DNA of 64,000 bases from Argentina anserina (Eukaryota; Streptophyta; Magnoliopsida; Rosales; Rosaceae). Both the position numbers and the translations under genes were made by a program. The notes under the pieces are model-generated. The model was not told the origin of the DNA. It made no database searches and saw nothing but the letters and a program-made list of their open reading frames with translations. The DNA is taken from NCBI RefSeq assembly GCF_933775445.1, contig NC_065876.1, positions 20,212,001-20,276,000 of the forward strand, written 5' to 3'. This document shows positions 50,286 through 62,340 of the stretch, piece after piece; position 1 is the first letter of the stretch; each line of letters begins with the position of its first letter.

Positions 50286-50735
50286 AGAAGTCCAATTCGA
50301 CTCTAGTAGAAAGCCACAAAGGCAAATAATCAAATTCCTTAAGAGGTAGGAAGGGAGAGATCTTCTCGAGCCAAGTGGTGGGCCGCTTGGTTACCATCGC
50401 CTCGAATGAAATGCACTGAGCAAACTTGGAAATGTGACAACAAGACCTTGATTTCGTCAATTAGATGTCCCTCTGGAGGTTGAATATTGGAAAATTTATA
50501 AATGCAATCATAGTAATGAGAACCTACCCTCTGGAGATCCTTGGAGACTGAAATTCCTCTCTTCTGGGTTGTTACTTGTGAGTGGCAAATGGAATAAGAG
50601 TTCAACTAGAGTGAGCAAAAAGATGCAGGAACCAGGGTTCTGATGCATAGTGAGAAAGTGGAGGTGTGATGGGTTTACCATGTAATTGCGGATGGTTTGA
50701 AGGGCACCCAATGTCTTTACAAATAAAAATATCAT
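50286..50735 (-). pseudogene. Possible RNase H-like (RVT_3) fragment of a LINE
   Basis: The minus-strand frame ending at 50,339 contains LIDEIKVLLSHFQVC followed by HFIRGDGNQAAHHLARED. It resembles the C-terminal helix and the HxRR.GN..AH.LA motif of plant RNase H-like domains found in non-LTR retrotransposon proteins. Upstream residues look plausible only in pieces and in changing frames. There is no reverse transcriptase or poly(A) tail. It is a small remnant. Confidence 0.5.
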
Positions 50736-50739
50736 TAAT

Positions 50740-51600
50740 TCGGGAGAGAAAATGACTTGTTATGGGTATACCAAACACTAAGTTTCCCTTGGCTTATAAT
50801 CACAGTAAATTTGTATGCTACACTCGAAATCAATATGGATAGTCACAATGGAAGCTTGGGGCTCCTAAAAAATTAACCCATTCCTCCTAAGCCTCTATAA
50901 AGTAGGTTATTCAGTTTCTTGTTGTAGAAGAATTACTCTCCGTAATCTTTCAGTGTATTTTGTCCTAATTATTTTGAGTTAGTCTAGATAAAAAATAATA
51001 TATAATCTTTTATTGTACGAGATGCTCAATGTAATGTCAATATAAATGTCTCATTTTCAATAAATAAAAAATGATGTTTCTCCCTATTTTGATGCGTATT
51101 ACATATTCTATAACATTTCTCATTTTAAATTTTCTTTGATAATAGTGTGTACATAAATCTCCTCAAACTTGAATATTTAACATATATAACTCATATACAT
51201 ATATAAACTATTAATAACTGAAACACACTTTATGAACCAAAAGAACTATGAAAAGACATGAGAACCCTCCGATCATATTTTATTTTTGATATACTTTTAA
51301 TATATAAAGGTTGTATATGTAAATAACAAAATATAAAAAATAAATACAAAATATAATGAATAATTATCTCATTATCTTCACAAATAACTTTCTAACTTCT
51401 ACATGTAATGAGTAACTTTCTCCTCTCCCATAGCATATGTGCTCAGGCTCGTATAATGTGATAAAAGTGTTAGCCTTGGATAACAAGTACATTGGGGTTC
51501 AAGTAGGAAAAATGCAAAGCAGAATTCTGTAACTGTGATACACGTCTATGGGATCCACGTCTTTGTCCTTGTGATTTAGTTATTTTTCTCCTAATAACAA
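50740..51600. other. Unassigned AT-rich region
   Basis: No gene or element recognised. Composition is strongly AT-rich from 51,000 to 51,420. Confidence 0.4.
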
Positions 51601-51601
51601 T

Positions 51602-51747
51602 GACTAATTACATCACATACTAAAAACTCGTATGCGATCACATTATGACAGTTAATTACATCACATACTAAAAACTCGTATGCGATCACATCATGACAGT
51701 TAATTACATCACATACTAAAAACTCGTATGCGATCACATCATGACAG
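51602..51747. repeat. Three tandem copies of a 48-bp unit
   Basis: Unit with core TTACATCACATACTAAAAAC followed by TCGTATGCGATCACATCATG. The copies are nearly identical (one substitution, CATTATG versus CATCATG). It lies about 400 bp upstream of the pseudokinase gene. Because 48 is divisible by 3, the minus strand shows a spurious repetitive frame. Confidence 0.92.
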
Positions 51748-52045
51748 TGCTGTGGAATCATAATGAGCCAAGCAAAAAACACATATAGGCAGTTGCAATT
51801 GGGGCATCCAGAGAGTTGGGCAACAAAGTATAAGGTTTAATATTCCTTCAAATGAGTCATCATGAGAGACAAATTAAACAAATTGCTCACATCCATGGGT
51901 ACGTAACGATGATAACTACACTCCATCTTGTTCAACCACCTTGCTAGATACGCCGTGCATGGCGTTTTTCCACCCCAATTGAAACCCTACATCTACACCA
52001 TTCACATACCCACCCAAAACCCTCGCTTTCTTCACCGTCTCTTGT

Positions 52046-52081
52046 TCTTCTTCTTCTTCTTCTTCTTCTTCTTCTTCTTCT
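52046..52081. repeat. (TTC)n microsatellite in the 5' UTR of the pseudokinase gene
   Basis: About 12 TTC units roughly 50 bp upstream of the first start codon. Pyrimidine-rich leaders are common in plant genes. The antisense poly-Arg/poly-Lys frames it creates are artefacts. Confidence 0.9.
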
Positions 52082-52130
52082 GTGCTTCACGTACTGCATG
52101 TAGCAGAGGGGTGACAACGTACGATAAGAA

Positions 52131-55100
52131 ATGAGAAATGAGAGGGAGGCGATGCCAAGAGAAGCTGTGGTTGTGGCGTTGGACTCCAAACGGAGAAAGG
52201 GAAGCGTGGAGATAGTGGAATGGGCCTTCAAGTACTTGGTTCGTCCAGGAGACATCCTCCTTGTCTTGGGTGTTTTGGATGATGATCAACTCGGACACCC
52301 CAAGAAGCAGTCCTGCTTTCCTTTCAACTTTCTCTTCGCCACCGGCGCATGTAAAGCTCCTCCTTTTCATCAGATTCTAAAGCCTTTTTCTGCTACCGAT
52401 CATTTGCATTTATGGACTATGGAGACCTATATAATAGAGCTATGGACTTTGTTTTGTTGCAGGCGAGAGATCAGAAATGGTTGACGATGACGACCTGGAT
52501 TCTGTTGTGATTAAAGAGAAATACGAGAAAATGAGAGGCGAGTACGAGATTGGCCTCCAAACTATAAACCGCCTGTGCCAAAGCAATGAGGTTAATTGGT
52601 GATTGTTACTAGCTACTACTACATGCAAGTGTACGTAGCGCTTGGTAATGTAATACTTACTACTTTCAAAGTACTTGTTGTGGTGTATGTGCAGGTGCAG
52701 TTGCAAGTTAAATTTGCTGTGGGATACTGTCCGGCGAGATTAGCAATTGAGCAAGCACGCGACCTTAACACTCGGTGGATCTTAATGGACAGGTATCTCA
52801 TCTCAGAATTGTGCTCAGTTTGCAGCGTGTTTAAATCTTCACGTGTTCTCAGAATTGTGATCGGTTTTCTGATCGACTTTTGTATTTTGGCTTGCCAGTC
52901 ACTTTAGGGAGTCCAGACTTTATCTACGGGGACATGTAAGCTGCAACATTGCAGTAATGAAGAACAAATATTTTGCTACCTTGATGCTATCAAATGCAAC
53001 CCCAACTCACAGTAATTTGTCTGAGAATATTCCTGAAGAAAGTTACAATGCACAACATCCTGTGGAAGTGCCTAGTAAAAGCTTAAGTCCTGATGAATTA
53101 CGAATGTCACCTGCACCGGCACCTTATCGTCAGAATCCTTGTTGCTACCCAGTTTCTTGGAGAACTGGCTTCCCTCGAGTATTTTCGCACAGTGAAGTTG
53201 AAGTTATAACAAATGGCTTTGCCGATGACTATGTTACAAAAGAACTGACAGGCGTGAAAGTTTACCAAGGAATATTGCAAGACACAACTGTTATAGTCAA
53301 GTGTTACAAAGAAGTGAATAAAGGCTTCTGGTCATTGCTAAAGATCCTCTCTCGAGTATATCACCGCAATATCTTGAACCTCGTAGGGTACTGCTACACT
53401 GGTGCTACTGCATACATGGTCTTCGACTTTCCATGTTTGGGTAACCTTGAGGTCAACTTTCAAAGTAAGAATGACCATTTCTCTAATTGAATTACCACTA
53501 TCTGCAAAACATGCTTTCTAATGCATCCTGCGTTTGAAAGATTCGATCAGTTTAGTTAGGAGTTATGACAGCATATTGACATATATATGTTAGAATTAAT
53601 TAACTGATATATATGTGCATATTGACTAGATAGGTTCTAGGATTCATCATCATGCGGACGACTAGCGTCAAATCTTCTTTCGGATGAACCTGAGTCATGA
53701 AACTACCTCATTCTATATTCCTTGCATCTTCTATTTGTCTCTGAAGTCTTATCATAATGTCCATGCCACATCAACCGCTATTAGATAATCACCGAGTGTT
53801 GTCTTCAAATTTTCATCTCACTACTTTGTTTTTCTTTTTAAAGAGAGGAAGTGGCAATATTGGCCTAGCTTGCTTTCTTCATGCAATCATTATTGTCAGG
53901 CATAAATTAAACTGAGGTCTGTCATTTGTAGTTGAGGAATTGGCTAATAAGCTGGGGTGGAGAACAAGGTGGTGTATCGCTCAAGAGATAGGCAGAAGCT
54001 TGCGCTATCTTCATGAGGAATGTGCTGATGGACCTATCATTTACAAATCTGTTTGTTCCTGTAATGTTACACTTTCTCATGATAACTCTGCAATGGTGAG
54101 TTCTGACTGATTCTCCACATACCTATATGGAAACAATAATATCGGTGAATATGAGCTCTTATAAATTGTAGTCATTGTAGTCTGATTGAACTCCAAGGAC
54201 TTCATACTACCAGTTCTTATTTGTATAGACAGATATATTTGTGCACACACTCTTTTTCGTTCTTAAGTAACAGTTCGCAACCTCACAGCACAAAATATAG
54301 AGATAGCATCACAAACAATTCAATGTTTACCACATACATACACCATTAATTTGTTAATGATTGAAGTTTTGCCTATGGAAAAACTGCACTGCTTTCAGAG
54401 AATACTTTACACCAGATTGAATCTTATACAACATGATTTCAAGAATAATCTGATGCTCATTGGGATTGTCCATAATTTGTTGATATTTGTTGTTTCTATC
54501 CTTCACTGAATATGTGATCACTTTGCCTATTACTTAAGCTTGCCAACCTGAGAGATGCTGAATGGCTTGATGGAGTTGTTCCCTGTGATGAAGATTTGGT
54601 TGCCAAGTAAGAGAACTTAATATGTTCTGATCATAATATATAAGTGTAGTACGTCCTTTTTCTTTCTGCCAATAAAAGAACACTACCATCTTATGCATGT
54701 GCTCTCTGATGTATAAAAGATGCTCAGATTCCGAAGAAGACGAGCGCCTGTTTGTAGATGTACGTGGTTATGGGAAATTCCTCCTGGAGCTTATTACAGG
54801 GAAAAATGCATGTAGCTTTCCAATCCAAGGGAATGATCAATCCTTGATTGACTGGGTAAGAAATCTGGGGAAAATGTAACTTTTTCTATCTGAACATGTA
54901 TTTGGTCATTGATCTAGCTTCTCCTGCATATCAGGCATTTCCACAACTAGAAAATGGTGTACTTAAGGAACTAATGGACTGCCGAGTGATAGAAACTGCC
55001 GGTGATGCTAGAATGGTACGTCAGATGGCCCATGCTGCATTGCGCTGCCTAAATGTCGACGCAGATCACAAACTTTCGATGAGCGAGGTAATGAAGATTT

Positions 55101-55653
55101 TACTTCTGATATTCAATCTAGATTTTACTTCTCATATTTGTTACACACCCCCTATTTTAAACATTTCCCTTACCAGTTGTTTTATGTCTTCTTTTAAAAT
55201 GTGAAATCAATATTAAAACGGATTATTCAGACATATTACCATAAAGAATTTCTCATTACCACAAAGTGAACCAGATAAACATTGGAAAATAATGATTGTG
55301 TAAGAATTGTCGAAAAGCTCAAGTAACTATCTCGAAGACTAGAGCATGACTATAATGAGAGGTCAATTTCATAGTTCAGTCATTTTCCTTTAGTCATGTG
55401 ATTATTATTTTGGATTAGCCTTTGTACGTGAAGAATTTAGTTTTGACTGGCTGGACTTAACACAAACAAAAACAAGAACAACAGTAAGAATTAATGGAAT
55501 TTTGCACTGGGACAGAACAGCAGTTTTCTTCTTTATCTGTAGAACTAGTAGTACTAAACTACTAATGGATGGTGGTAAATTTAACAGGCCTTGGCAATTG
55601 TTCGCGGTGACGAACTCGTGGTATCCATTGAAGCTCTGAAGATATATGAATGA
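52131..55653 (+). CDS. USP-like domain plus pseudokinase, receptor-like cytoplasmic kinase type
   Basis: Nine exons join in frame with GT-AG borders: 52131-52350, 52463-52590, 52695-52792, 52899-53464, 53932-54095, 54539-54606, 54720-54855, 54935-55087 and 55588-55653. They give 532 residues; a second Met lies at 52,152. Residues 8-175 form a universal-stress-protein-like domain (EAVVVALDSKRRKGSVEIVE; ARLAIEQARDLNTRWILMDS). From about 236 a protein kinase fold follows. The Val-Ile-Val-Lys lysine is kept (K283). The glycine-rich loop is lost. HRD is replaced by YKS (375-377) and DFG by NLR (395-397), while N382 remains. It should therefore not catalyse phosphotransfer. It resembles plant inactive-kinase families such as the SELMODRAFT_444075-like group. 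There is no signal peptide or membrane helix. The absence of lesions over nine exons suggests selection as a scaffold or regulator (inference). Confidence 0.9.
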
Positions 55654-55734
55654 ATCCAGGAAATCACTGGCTTTTGGGTAGTAGTTTACAAATGTATCTA
55701 TGTATAAATACAATTATAAAACCAAATTTGTAGC

Positions 55735-56524
55735 TGTTGAGAATATACATCTTACATTGAGAATTGAGACATAGTCTGTGAGTTTATAAGGGTTTGGACC
55801 ACTCCATCCATTACCAATTGGTTTTGGATGTGAACCACATATCACTTTATCATGATATCAGAGCCATTCGGGCATGATTTTGATATCTCTTAGTTTTCCG
55901 CTGCTATTTGAAAGAATCAAAACAAGAAATACACATCATATTTCATTTTTGTTTCTTCAAGTCTTTTGTATAATTATCAAAATACCAATACAAGCTTTCG
56001 TAGTATTCTTCATTTCAAGTCTTTCTTTGATTTTAATATTCAAATAGTGCTATAAGATGATATCTTACATGGTATCAGAACAGGTTACTCACGTTCACGT
56101 GTGAAGTCCAAATGACCACACAGACTCCACGTCACCCAAAATGTTGTCCATGTGTATGATTTGAAAATTCGCTACACGTGCGGAGGCGTGTTAAGAATAT
56201 ACATCTCACATTGGAAATTGAGACTTAGTTTGTGAGTTTATAATGGTTTGAGTCACTTCATCCATTACCAATTAGTTTTAGATCTGAATGTCAAATCACT
56301 TTATCATGGTATCAGAGCTCTTCGGGGCTTGATCTTGATATCTCTTAGTCTTTCATTGCTATTTGAAAGAATCAAAACAAGAAATACACATCATATTTCA
56401 TTTCTGTTTCTTCTAAGTCTTTTGTATAATTATCAGAATATCAATACAAGCTTTCGTAGTATTCTCCATTTTAAGTCTTTCTTTGCTTTTATTATTCAAA
56501 GAGTGCTATAAGATGATATCTTAC
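55735..56524 (+). mobile_element. TRIM (miniature LTR element) with LTR-internal-LTR-internal structure
   Basis: Two 118-bp LTRs (55,735-55,852 and 56,189-56,306) start TGTT(G/A)AGAATATACATC and end CACTTTATCA. Each is followed directly by an initiator-Met primer-binding site (TGATATCAGAGC, TGGTATCAGAGC). The internal segments (336 bp and about 218 bp) share TATTTGAAAGAATCAAAACA and TATAAGATGATATCTTA. A purine-rich CGGAGGCG precedes the second LTR. No coding capacity. The third LTR expected after the second internal segment is missing, so this is a truncated tandem form. It lies about 80 bp downstream of the pseudokinase stop codon and may contribute to its 3' UTR. Confidence 0.85.
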
Positions 56525-56795
56525 GGTAGCTAGTTAAACAGAAGACGAAATTGCATTATGTCATGCAAACTGAATGTTATCAGGTTGATTTGTGCATGAA
56601 TACTATGTGATCAAACAGACGAACAAATTAAAGATTGTCTTTACCTGTAGAATTGGAATGCAACCGTCTATAGATACATGAACAAAAATATGAAAGCAAA
56701 AGCATTCATAAGTTGACGTGGAGACTATGTTGCTTAGACAATTGTCATCTGTCACAACAGAATCATTTCTAAATTCCTTTTCCTATTTTTAGCTG
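56525..56795. other. Spacer; nothing recognised
   Basis: Short AT-rich spacer between the TRIM and the KCS pseudogene. An acceptor-like TATTTTTAG lies at about 56,785-56,793. Confidence 0.35.
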
Positions 56796-58050
56796 GAACC
56801 ACTTTGATCATTACAGTTCTCCTTCTAAAACTCAGATCAACGAGGATATACTTGGTTGATTTCACTTGCTATCTTGCTCCTATATTGAGGGTTCCAAAGT
56901 CGCACTTCATCGAACATGTCGAGTTGTCCAACATCAATGGCAGAGAGGGTATTGACTTCCAAATCAAGGTAATGGAAAGGTCAGGCATTGGATCAGAGGC
57001 TTGCATGCCTACTTCACTGCACGAGATTCCGCCTCGTGGATGATACTCGAAATGAAATTGAAATGGTTCTCTTCACTGTTGTTGAAGACCTTCTATCCAA
57101 ACACAAAGTGGATCCTAAAAGCATTGACATTCTTGTTTCAAACTGCAGCATTTTCTGCCCTACACCATCCATTAGTTCTATGATCATAAACAAGTTTGGA
57201 TTTCAAAGCAACATAAAGAGCATAAACCTCAGCGGCATGGGATGCAGTGCTGGAATCCTGTCAATTTGTTTAGCCAAGGATCTTCTCAAAGTTCACAAAT
57301 TTATTGGCATTAGTCCTCACTCCTCAGCATGGAAGCTGTAACTCCCAATGGTTATGCGGGTAAGAAAAAATCCATGCTTCTTCCAAATGTCTTGTTTAGG
57401 ATGGGAGGAGCTGCTATTCTACTATCGAATAGGAAGAAGGACAAGGGCATGGCAAAGTACGAGCTTCAGCATCTTGTCAGAACCCACATTGGTTCAGATG
57501 ATGAAGCATACCAATCTGTTTTCCAGAAACCAGATGAAGATGGATTTGAAGGAGTCACTATCAAGAGCGCTGCTAAGTGTGGCAACAAAAGCTCTTAAAA
57601 CAAACCTCTCAGCTCTAGGGCCACTTGTGCTACCATACTCCGAGCAGCTTTGGTTCGCATGGTCGATGATCCGTAAGAAACTCAGGTTCTTACCAAAGCA
57701 GAAGGGAATTTATGTGCCGAATTTCAAGAAGGCAATCAAACATTTCTGCATCCATGCTGGTGGAAGAGCAGTGATTGATAGCATAAAACAGAGTCGGAAA
57801 CTGCAAAAGGAAGATGCTGAGGCTTCAAGAATGACATTACATAGATTTGGAAACACATCATCTTCTTCAATCTGGTATGAGCTTTGCTATTTGAAAGCAA
57901 AAGGAAAGATGGCAAATTGCATTCGGAAGTGGGTTCAGGTGTAACAGTGCAATTTGGAAATGCATTTCAGATGTTGATCCAACAAAACGAAGTGCATGGT
58001 CAGACAACATCAATTTGTATCCTATCATTGATGATGAGATCCCAAATTAA
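56796..58050 (+). pseudogene. 3-ketoacyl-CoA synthase (FAE1/KCS type) pseudogene
   Basis: KCS enzymes condense malonyl-CoA with acyl-CoA in the ER to make very-long-chain fatty acids. Recognisable pieces in shifting frames: STRIYLVDFTCY, ERSGIGSEACMP, the catalytic cysteine motif NLSGMGCSAGI, RMGGAAILLSNR, the histidine motif FCIHAGGRAVID, the asparagine motif FGNTSSSSIWYEL, and the end WQIAFGSGF ... AIWKCI ... IIDDEIPN with TAA at 58,048-58,050. All three catalytic residues survive. The frame breaks near 57,030, again near 57,300-57,340 (where a stretch is garbled), near 57,570 and near 57,905. The N-terminal membrane helices are missing (about 415 codons against roughly 490-500). It is a dead, 5'-truncated copy. 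Confidence 0.92.
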
Positions 58051-58567
58051 TAAGGCAGCTCAATAATACCATTATGGATGTTCTCATAATAACACCGATT
58101 ATCAATGATCGGGTAGGTGAACATAATTCTTGTACCAACACTCTTTAACAATTTAAAGAGATTGTAAAATCAAACCACAATTTAAGACATGAATTCTCCA
58201 GTTCATTACATTGCAAAGGTTATATTTATAGATAATAGCAGTAAAAAGAGGTTGGGCATCAGAATTAACAAGTGAAAATTGACAGTAAATGGCTCAAAAT
58301 TCAATCTCCCTTTACCTTTCTTCCCCGATCATCAACGAAACAAAAAGCCCCATATCGCCGATATCACTTAGAAGCGCTCCCTCTCTCTCTCTCTTGAAAA
58401 CTTTATACTCAGCGTCTTGTTTTACTTTTTTTACCCCCACAGAGGATTCGTAACATGTGCCCAAGCGAGGGCATTTCTGCCATTTCCACATGCAAGCCCA
58501 GATCTTTCGATTGCCGGAAAAAAAACGCGGAGGAGCGTTGTATAGACGCGTCTTCGATCCAACTGTT

Positions 58568-58575
58568 TATAAATA
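58568..58575 (+). promoter_or_regulatory. TATA box of the NAC pseudogene
   Basis: TATAAATA about 120 bp upstream of the start codon at 58,691. A CT-rich tract (about 58,378-58,397) lies a further 170 bp upstream. The core promoter looks preserved although the coding sequence is interrupted. Confidence 0.5.
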
Positions 58576-58690
58576 AGAGACTCTGAAGTCCGATCACCAC
58601 ACTCGCTCTCTCTCTGAATCAGATCTAATTCAAACTTGGGAATTTCCTTCCTTCGTTTGAATCTGAATCTGAATCTGAATCTGATTCAAG

Positions 58691-61392
58691 ATGGCATCGA
58701 CTACTCCTCGCCCCGTCGGGCTCCGATTCCATCCCAGATAGGATGAATTGATTGCTTACTACTTGCATAATCGAATTGTCTTGGGAGATCAGTTTCGATC
58801 GGAATTTGTGTTTGATTGCCCCGATATCTATGGGAAGGAGCCCTGGGTCACTTGGACCATGTGGGGTGGGGATCTCAAAGAGCCCGGAGAGCCTCTCTAT
58901 GTCTTCACTCATCGGAGATCCAAACACTTCGACAGAAAGGTCGGTTCCGGGACATGGAGTTCCCAGAATCTAGACCGAGTCGCTGCTCCTGCCCATCCTG
59001 ATGTCGTTCTCGGATTCAAAAGAGAATTCCGGTATATCAAGGGTTCCGATTCTGTCCAAAATGGGGCTTGGTTGATGACCGAGTACGAAATCACATCCCA
59101 CAGTGATCTTCTACTCTGTGCCCTCAGAAGAAGCCCTAGAGCAACTGAAGACACTGCTCCTCCTCCGAAGCAAAAGAAGAAGAGCAACAAAAGAAAGAAG
59201 AATGAGGAGGAGGCTGTGAACACTTTGAAAACGCAAGAATCAGAACCCTCTACCTCTACCTCTTCCTTGGATGTTGAGCAGCTTGATCATCTGGTTCATG
59301 ATTCTCTAACTGTTAGGTTAATATTAACATAGTAATGTTTGCCTTATTCTTATTCTTTTGCTTTATATTTTTGTATATTTATTTATTTCTTTTTACGTTT
59401 CCTACTCATGTTAGGAAAATGTGCAAATGATCGGAAACACGTCAAGAAGAGTGGATTTAGCGCACATTATGGATTCAGGTGAAAGTTTCAAGCCAAAAAG
59501 AGCAAATGTGGAAATTTCATAAGAAAAGAAAAGTCAACGCCGGAAAATGCCGGTTAAACTCCGGCGATGAGAAGGTGGTTGCCGGAAATGGTGATGGTTA
59601 AAGTCAATAAGACAATGAAGCATATTGGTGAATTATGAATTGTAAATTTTAATTTACAATTTAAATTCAAAATAGAAGAAGACAAATGAAGGAGACAATT
59701 TCAAGAACAAGATCCTCAATTTGTGCTCCATGAATTGGGGATTTAAATTTAAAATAGAAGAAGACAAATGAAGGGGACCATTTCAAGAACAAGATCCACA
59801 ATTTGTGCTTCTACATTTGTCCACCATATCTAACCAATCATCCCCTTACATCTCCACCATTCATTTGTGACCTTAAGGCCTTTAAATACCCTCATTCTTC
59901 ACAAATTCGTGCATTCTCCTTCACCACACTAAAACTCCATCAAAACTTCATATTTTCCATAGTTTTAACATAGTTTTCTTAGGCCTAAGTCATAGATATC
60001 AAGTTGTGCAAAGAAAAGTGTAAAGTGTCTTGAGTTTTCACCAAAAACTAAAGATCTTTTACACCCTTGATCAATCACAAACTTGTTTCATAGATTTGGG
60101 TCACTTCACTCTCTTTATCCTCTACTCATACTCTTTCTCAACCCTTGTTCTTTGTTCCTAGATTGTGTGGATAAAGTATGGTGTTCATGGAGTTCTTCTT
60201 TTGTTAGAACCCATTAATACCATACTTAGAAGCATTTTCTTCCTTATTACATCTTTGTGGGTAGTAAACCTTTAGAGGTACGGTTTGGTATCATTTGTAC
60301 CAAACCCTTGGTAATCTCTTTTCTCTTTACTCTACTTCTCTTTTGATGTATTTCATTTTCAAGGGTGTTATATTTAATGGGTTGTGAGTAGTTGGATTTG
60401 AGGCTAGGCTAGCCCTAGCCAAACTCATGTGCTAATGAATTCATTTTATTTTTAATTGATGTTGATGCATGTTGAATCTATGGGCTTCTACACTTAAAAT
60501 GCTTACTAAATGTGTTACTAGTTTTGTCACCTAGAAACATGTTTAGGTAATTAATGAATCGGAACTTGAACTTGACAACTTCTTGAATTCGTGAGCATGG
60601 GTAGCTTTTAGGTGGTGGCTTAGTGTTTCTTACGGGAAATACTAAGTTGCTTGAATTTCTTACCATGAACTTAATGCTTGTTCCATGAGTGTAATTACTC
60701 TAAGGGGGTGTTATGCTTGTGGTACATAGCCCACTTGTATTATAAGGTAATATAATTGGGACTAAGGTTTTGTGATTTAATTTGGCTCCAAAAGACTTTG
60801 TTAAATTACATGATTAGTTGGTTTCTTGGTAGCTTCACCAAAGCACTAGGGGGAAGTTTGTCAAACATGTTATGCATTAATCTTGAGTTACATTTGTGCA
60901 TGAGTAAGGCTAGGTGCAATGCCTAAGTCTCTACTCCTCTTTTGATTCTATCTCTACATTTACCTTTCTTTGTTGTTTTAGTGCAAGAATTAGTTTACTT
61001 AGCTTAATTCTAAAATCAACCAAGTCGATTCACTACCACTTGTTAATATCATCTCCATGATTCTTAGCTTCCAAAGGGCTAAGGTTGTGAACTTGTAAAA
61101 AGTTAGAATGCATGTTTTTCTAGTTTTTCTTGCGAAAATCTAGTTAGAGTTGAGTTTCCCCCAATCCCTTGGGTACGATACTCTACACTTTCCCTTACTA
61201 AAACTTGACCTCCTATACTTGGGAGTAGGTAGTTTCACCCATAAATACACATAATCATACTTAAGTGATTCAACCAACACTAACTGATATGGATCTCCGC
61301 CTGATGATTTTGAATTGGATCCTGAAATTCTAAATTTTTTCAATAATGAGGATCTATTTAATAACGATGACTTCTCAGTCTTCAACCTCTGA
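58691..61392 (+). pseudogene. NAC-domain transcription factor pseudogene split by a solo LTR
   Basis: Subdomains appear in order: A (PVGLRFHPR, then stop, then DELIAYYL), B (FVFDCPDIYGKEPW), C (LYVFTHRRSKHFDRKVGSGT) and D/E (VVLGFKREFRYIKGSD; GAWLMTEYEI). A lysine-rich probable nuclear localisation segment follows (KQKKKSNKRKKNEEE). The frame has an in-frame TAG at 58,739-58,741 (codon 17) in the most conserved block. After LDHLVHDSLT the frame meets a 1,969-bp solo LTR. Beyond it an acidic C-terminus resumes (SPPDDFELDPEILNFFNNED, then LFNNDDFSVFNL and TGA at 61,390-61,392), but one base out of frame. Both lesions argue that it is a pseudogene. The acidic tail would fit a NAC activation region. 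Confidence 0.85.
59311..61279 (+). mobile_element. Solo LTR inserted in the NAC gene
   Basis: Starts TGTTAGGTTAATATT and ends TTCAACCAACA, with a perfect 5-bp target duplication CTAAC (59,306-59,310 and 61,280-61,284). Its tail contains GGGTACGATACTCTACACTT and CTATACTTGGGAGTAG, a pattern common near the 3' end of plant gypsy LTRs. No coding sequence or primer-binding site is present. Internally, a segment near 59,640-59,700 is repeated at about 59,745-59,800 (AAATAGAAGAAGACAAATGA). Confidence 0.85.
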
Positions 61393-62331
61393 ATTGAGTT
61401 GACACTCAGAATTAAGACAAGTAATACCCAAACAAAAAATAATAACACAACCAGCAAAGAATAAGGCCATTGACATCTGAAAATTCATTTTAAAAAGGAC
61501 AAGAAAGAAAATAAATTTAAAAGCTTCATTCAACAAGAACAAAAAAGAAAATGATTTTAAGGGTTTTTATAAAATAGTCACATTTATATCAAGTAATTAT
61601 AATAAAATAAGCAATGTTTCAAATTTATAAAAACAAATAGAAAACCATTAAAGCGTTGTCATTGTCAAAACATTGTCTCTCTTTCCAAAAGTAGAAAGGC
61701 ATTTGCGAGTGTTGCCCAACCACCATCATTTTTGTCATCACCGTAGTCTCTCTGCGTTACCCCCTAACCTCCTCATATCATTGCCACTAACGACACCAAT
61801 ATCCATTTACTTGGAATTTCTGTCTAACGCATTTGTGAGTGTTTAAAGCCCTTGAGTTTGCTTTCAAGCATTTTGAGAATGATTTGATATTTCTAGTGCT
61901 CGGTGAATTTGACTAGCAGCAACAAGAATTCAGATTGGTTGAACTTAACTAGTGGAGTCAACGATTCAATTTGAGATATGTGGTTGCGTCTAGTGGGTTG
62001 CTAGATTGCCTACGTACCCCTTTTGAGGGATCAAACCGACCGTAGTTCATACTGGGCAATTTCTGGTTTTGTACTGAATCTTGAACTTGCCAAATGTACA
62101 TATATTTTTGACTCCGTCAAAATATTTCTTTTGGACACCCAATTTGGTAGAATGTCCGTTGATTTAATTTAGGCACCCGTGTCGAACTTTGTTGCTCGGC
62201 GTTGAGACTTGGGATGAGCTTTGCATTACTTCATTTTTACTTTGAAGTTGTCGACGATATGAGCTCTAATTTTCAGTCAAACGTGGGTCTTTGTAGTACA
62301 GGCTTAATAAGAGTCTACTTTCATTATAAGA
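61393..62331. other. Unassigned intergenic region
   Basis: Downstream of the NAC pseudogene. AT-rich and without a recognisable gene or repeat. Confidence 0.4.
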
Positions 62332-62340
62332 CATCATATA

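Noticed and set aside
51602..51747. Short regularly repeated units resembling a CRISPR array
   Set aside because: The units abut with no unique spacers, and the genome is a plant; it is a simple tandem repeat.
51944..52370. Minus-strand frames with poly-Arg or poly-Lys upstream of the pseudokinase gene
   Set aside because: Translation of the (TTC)n microsatellite on the wrong strand.
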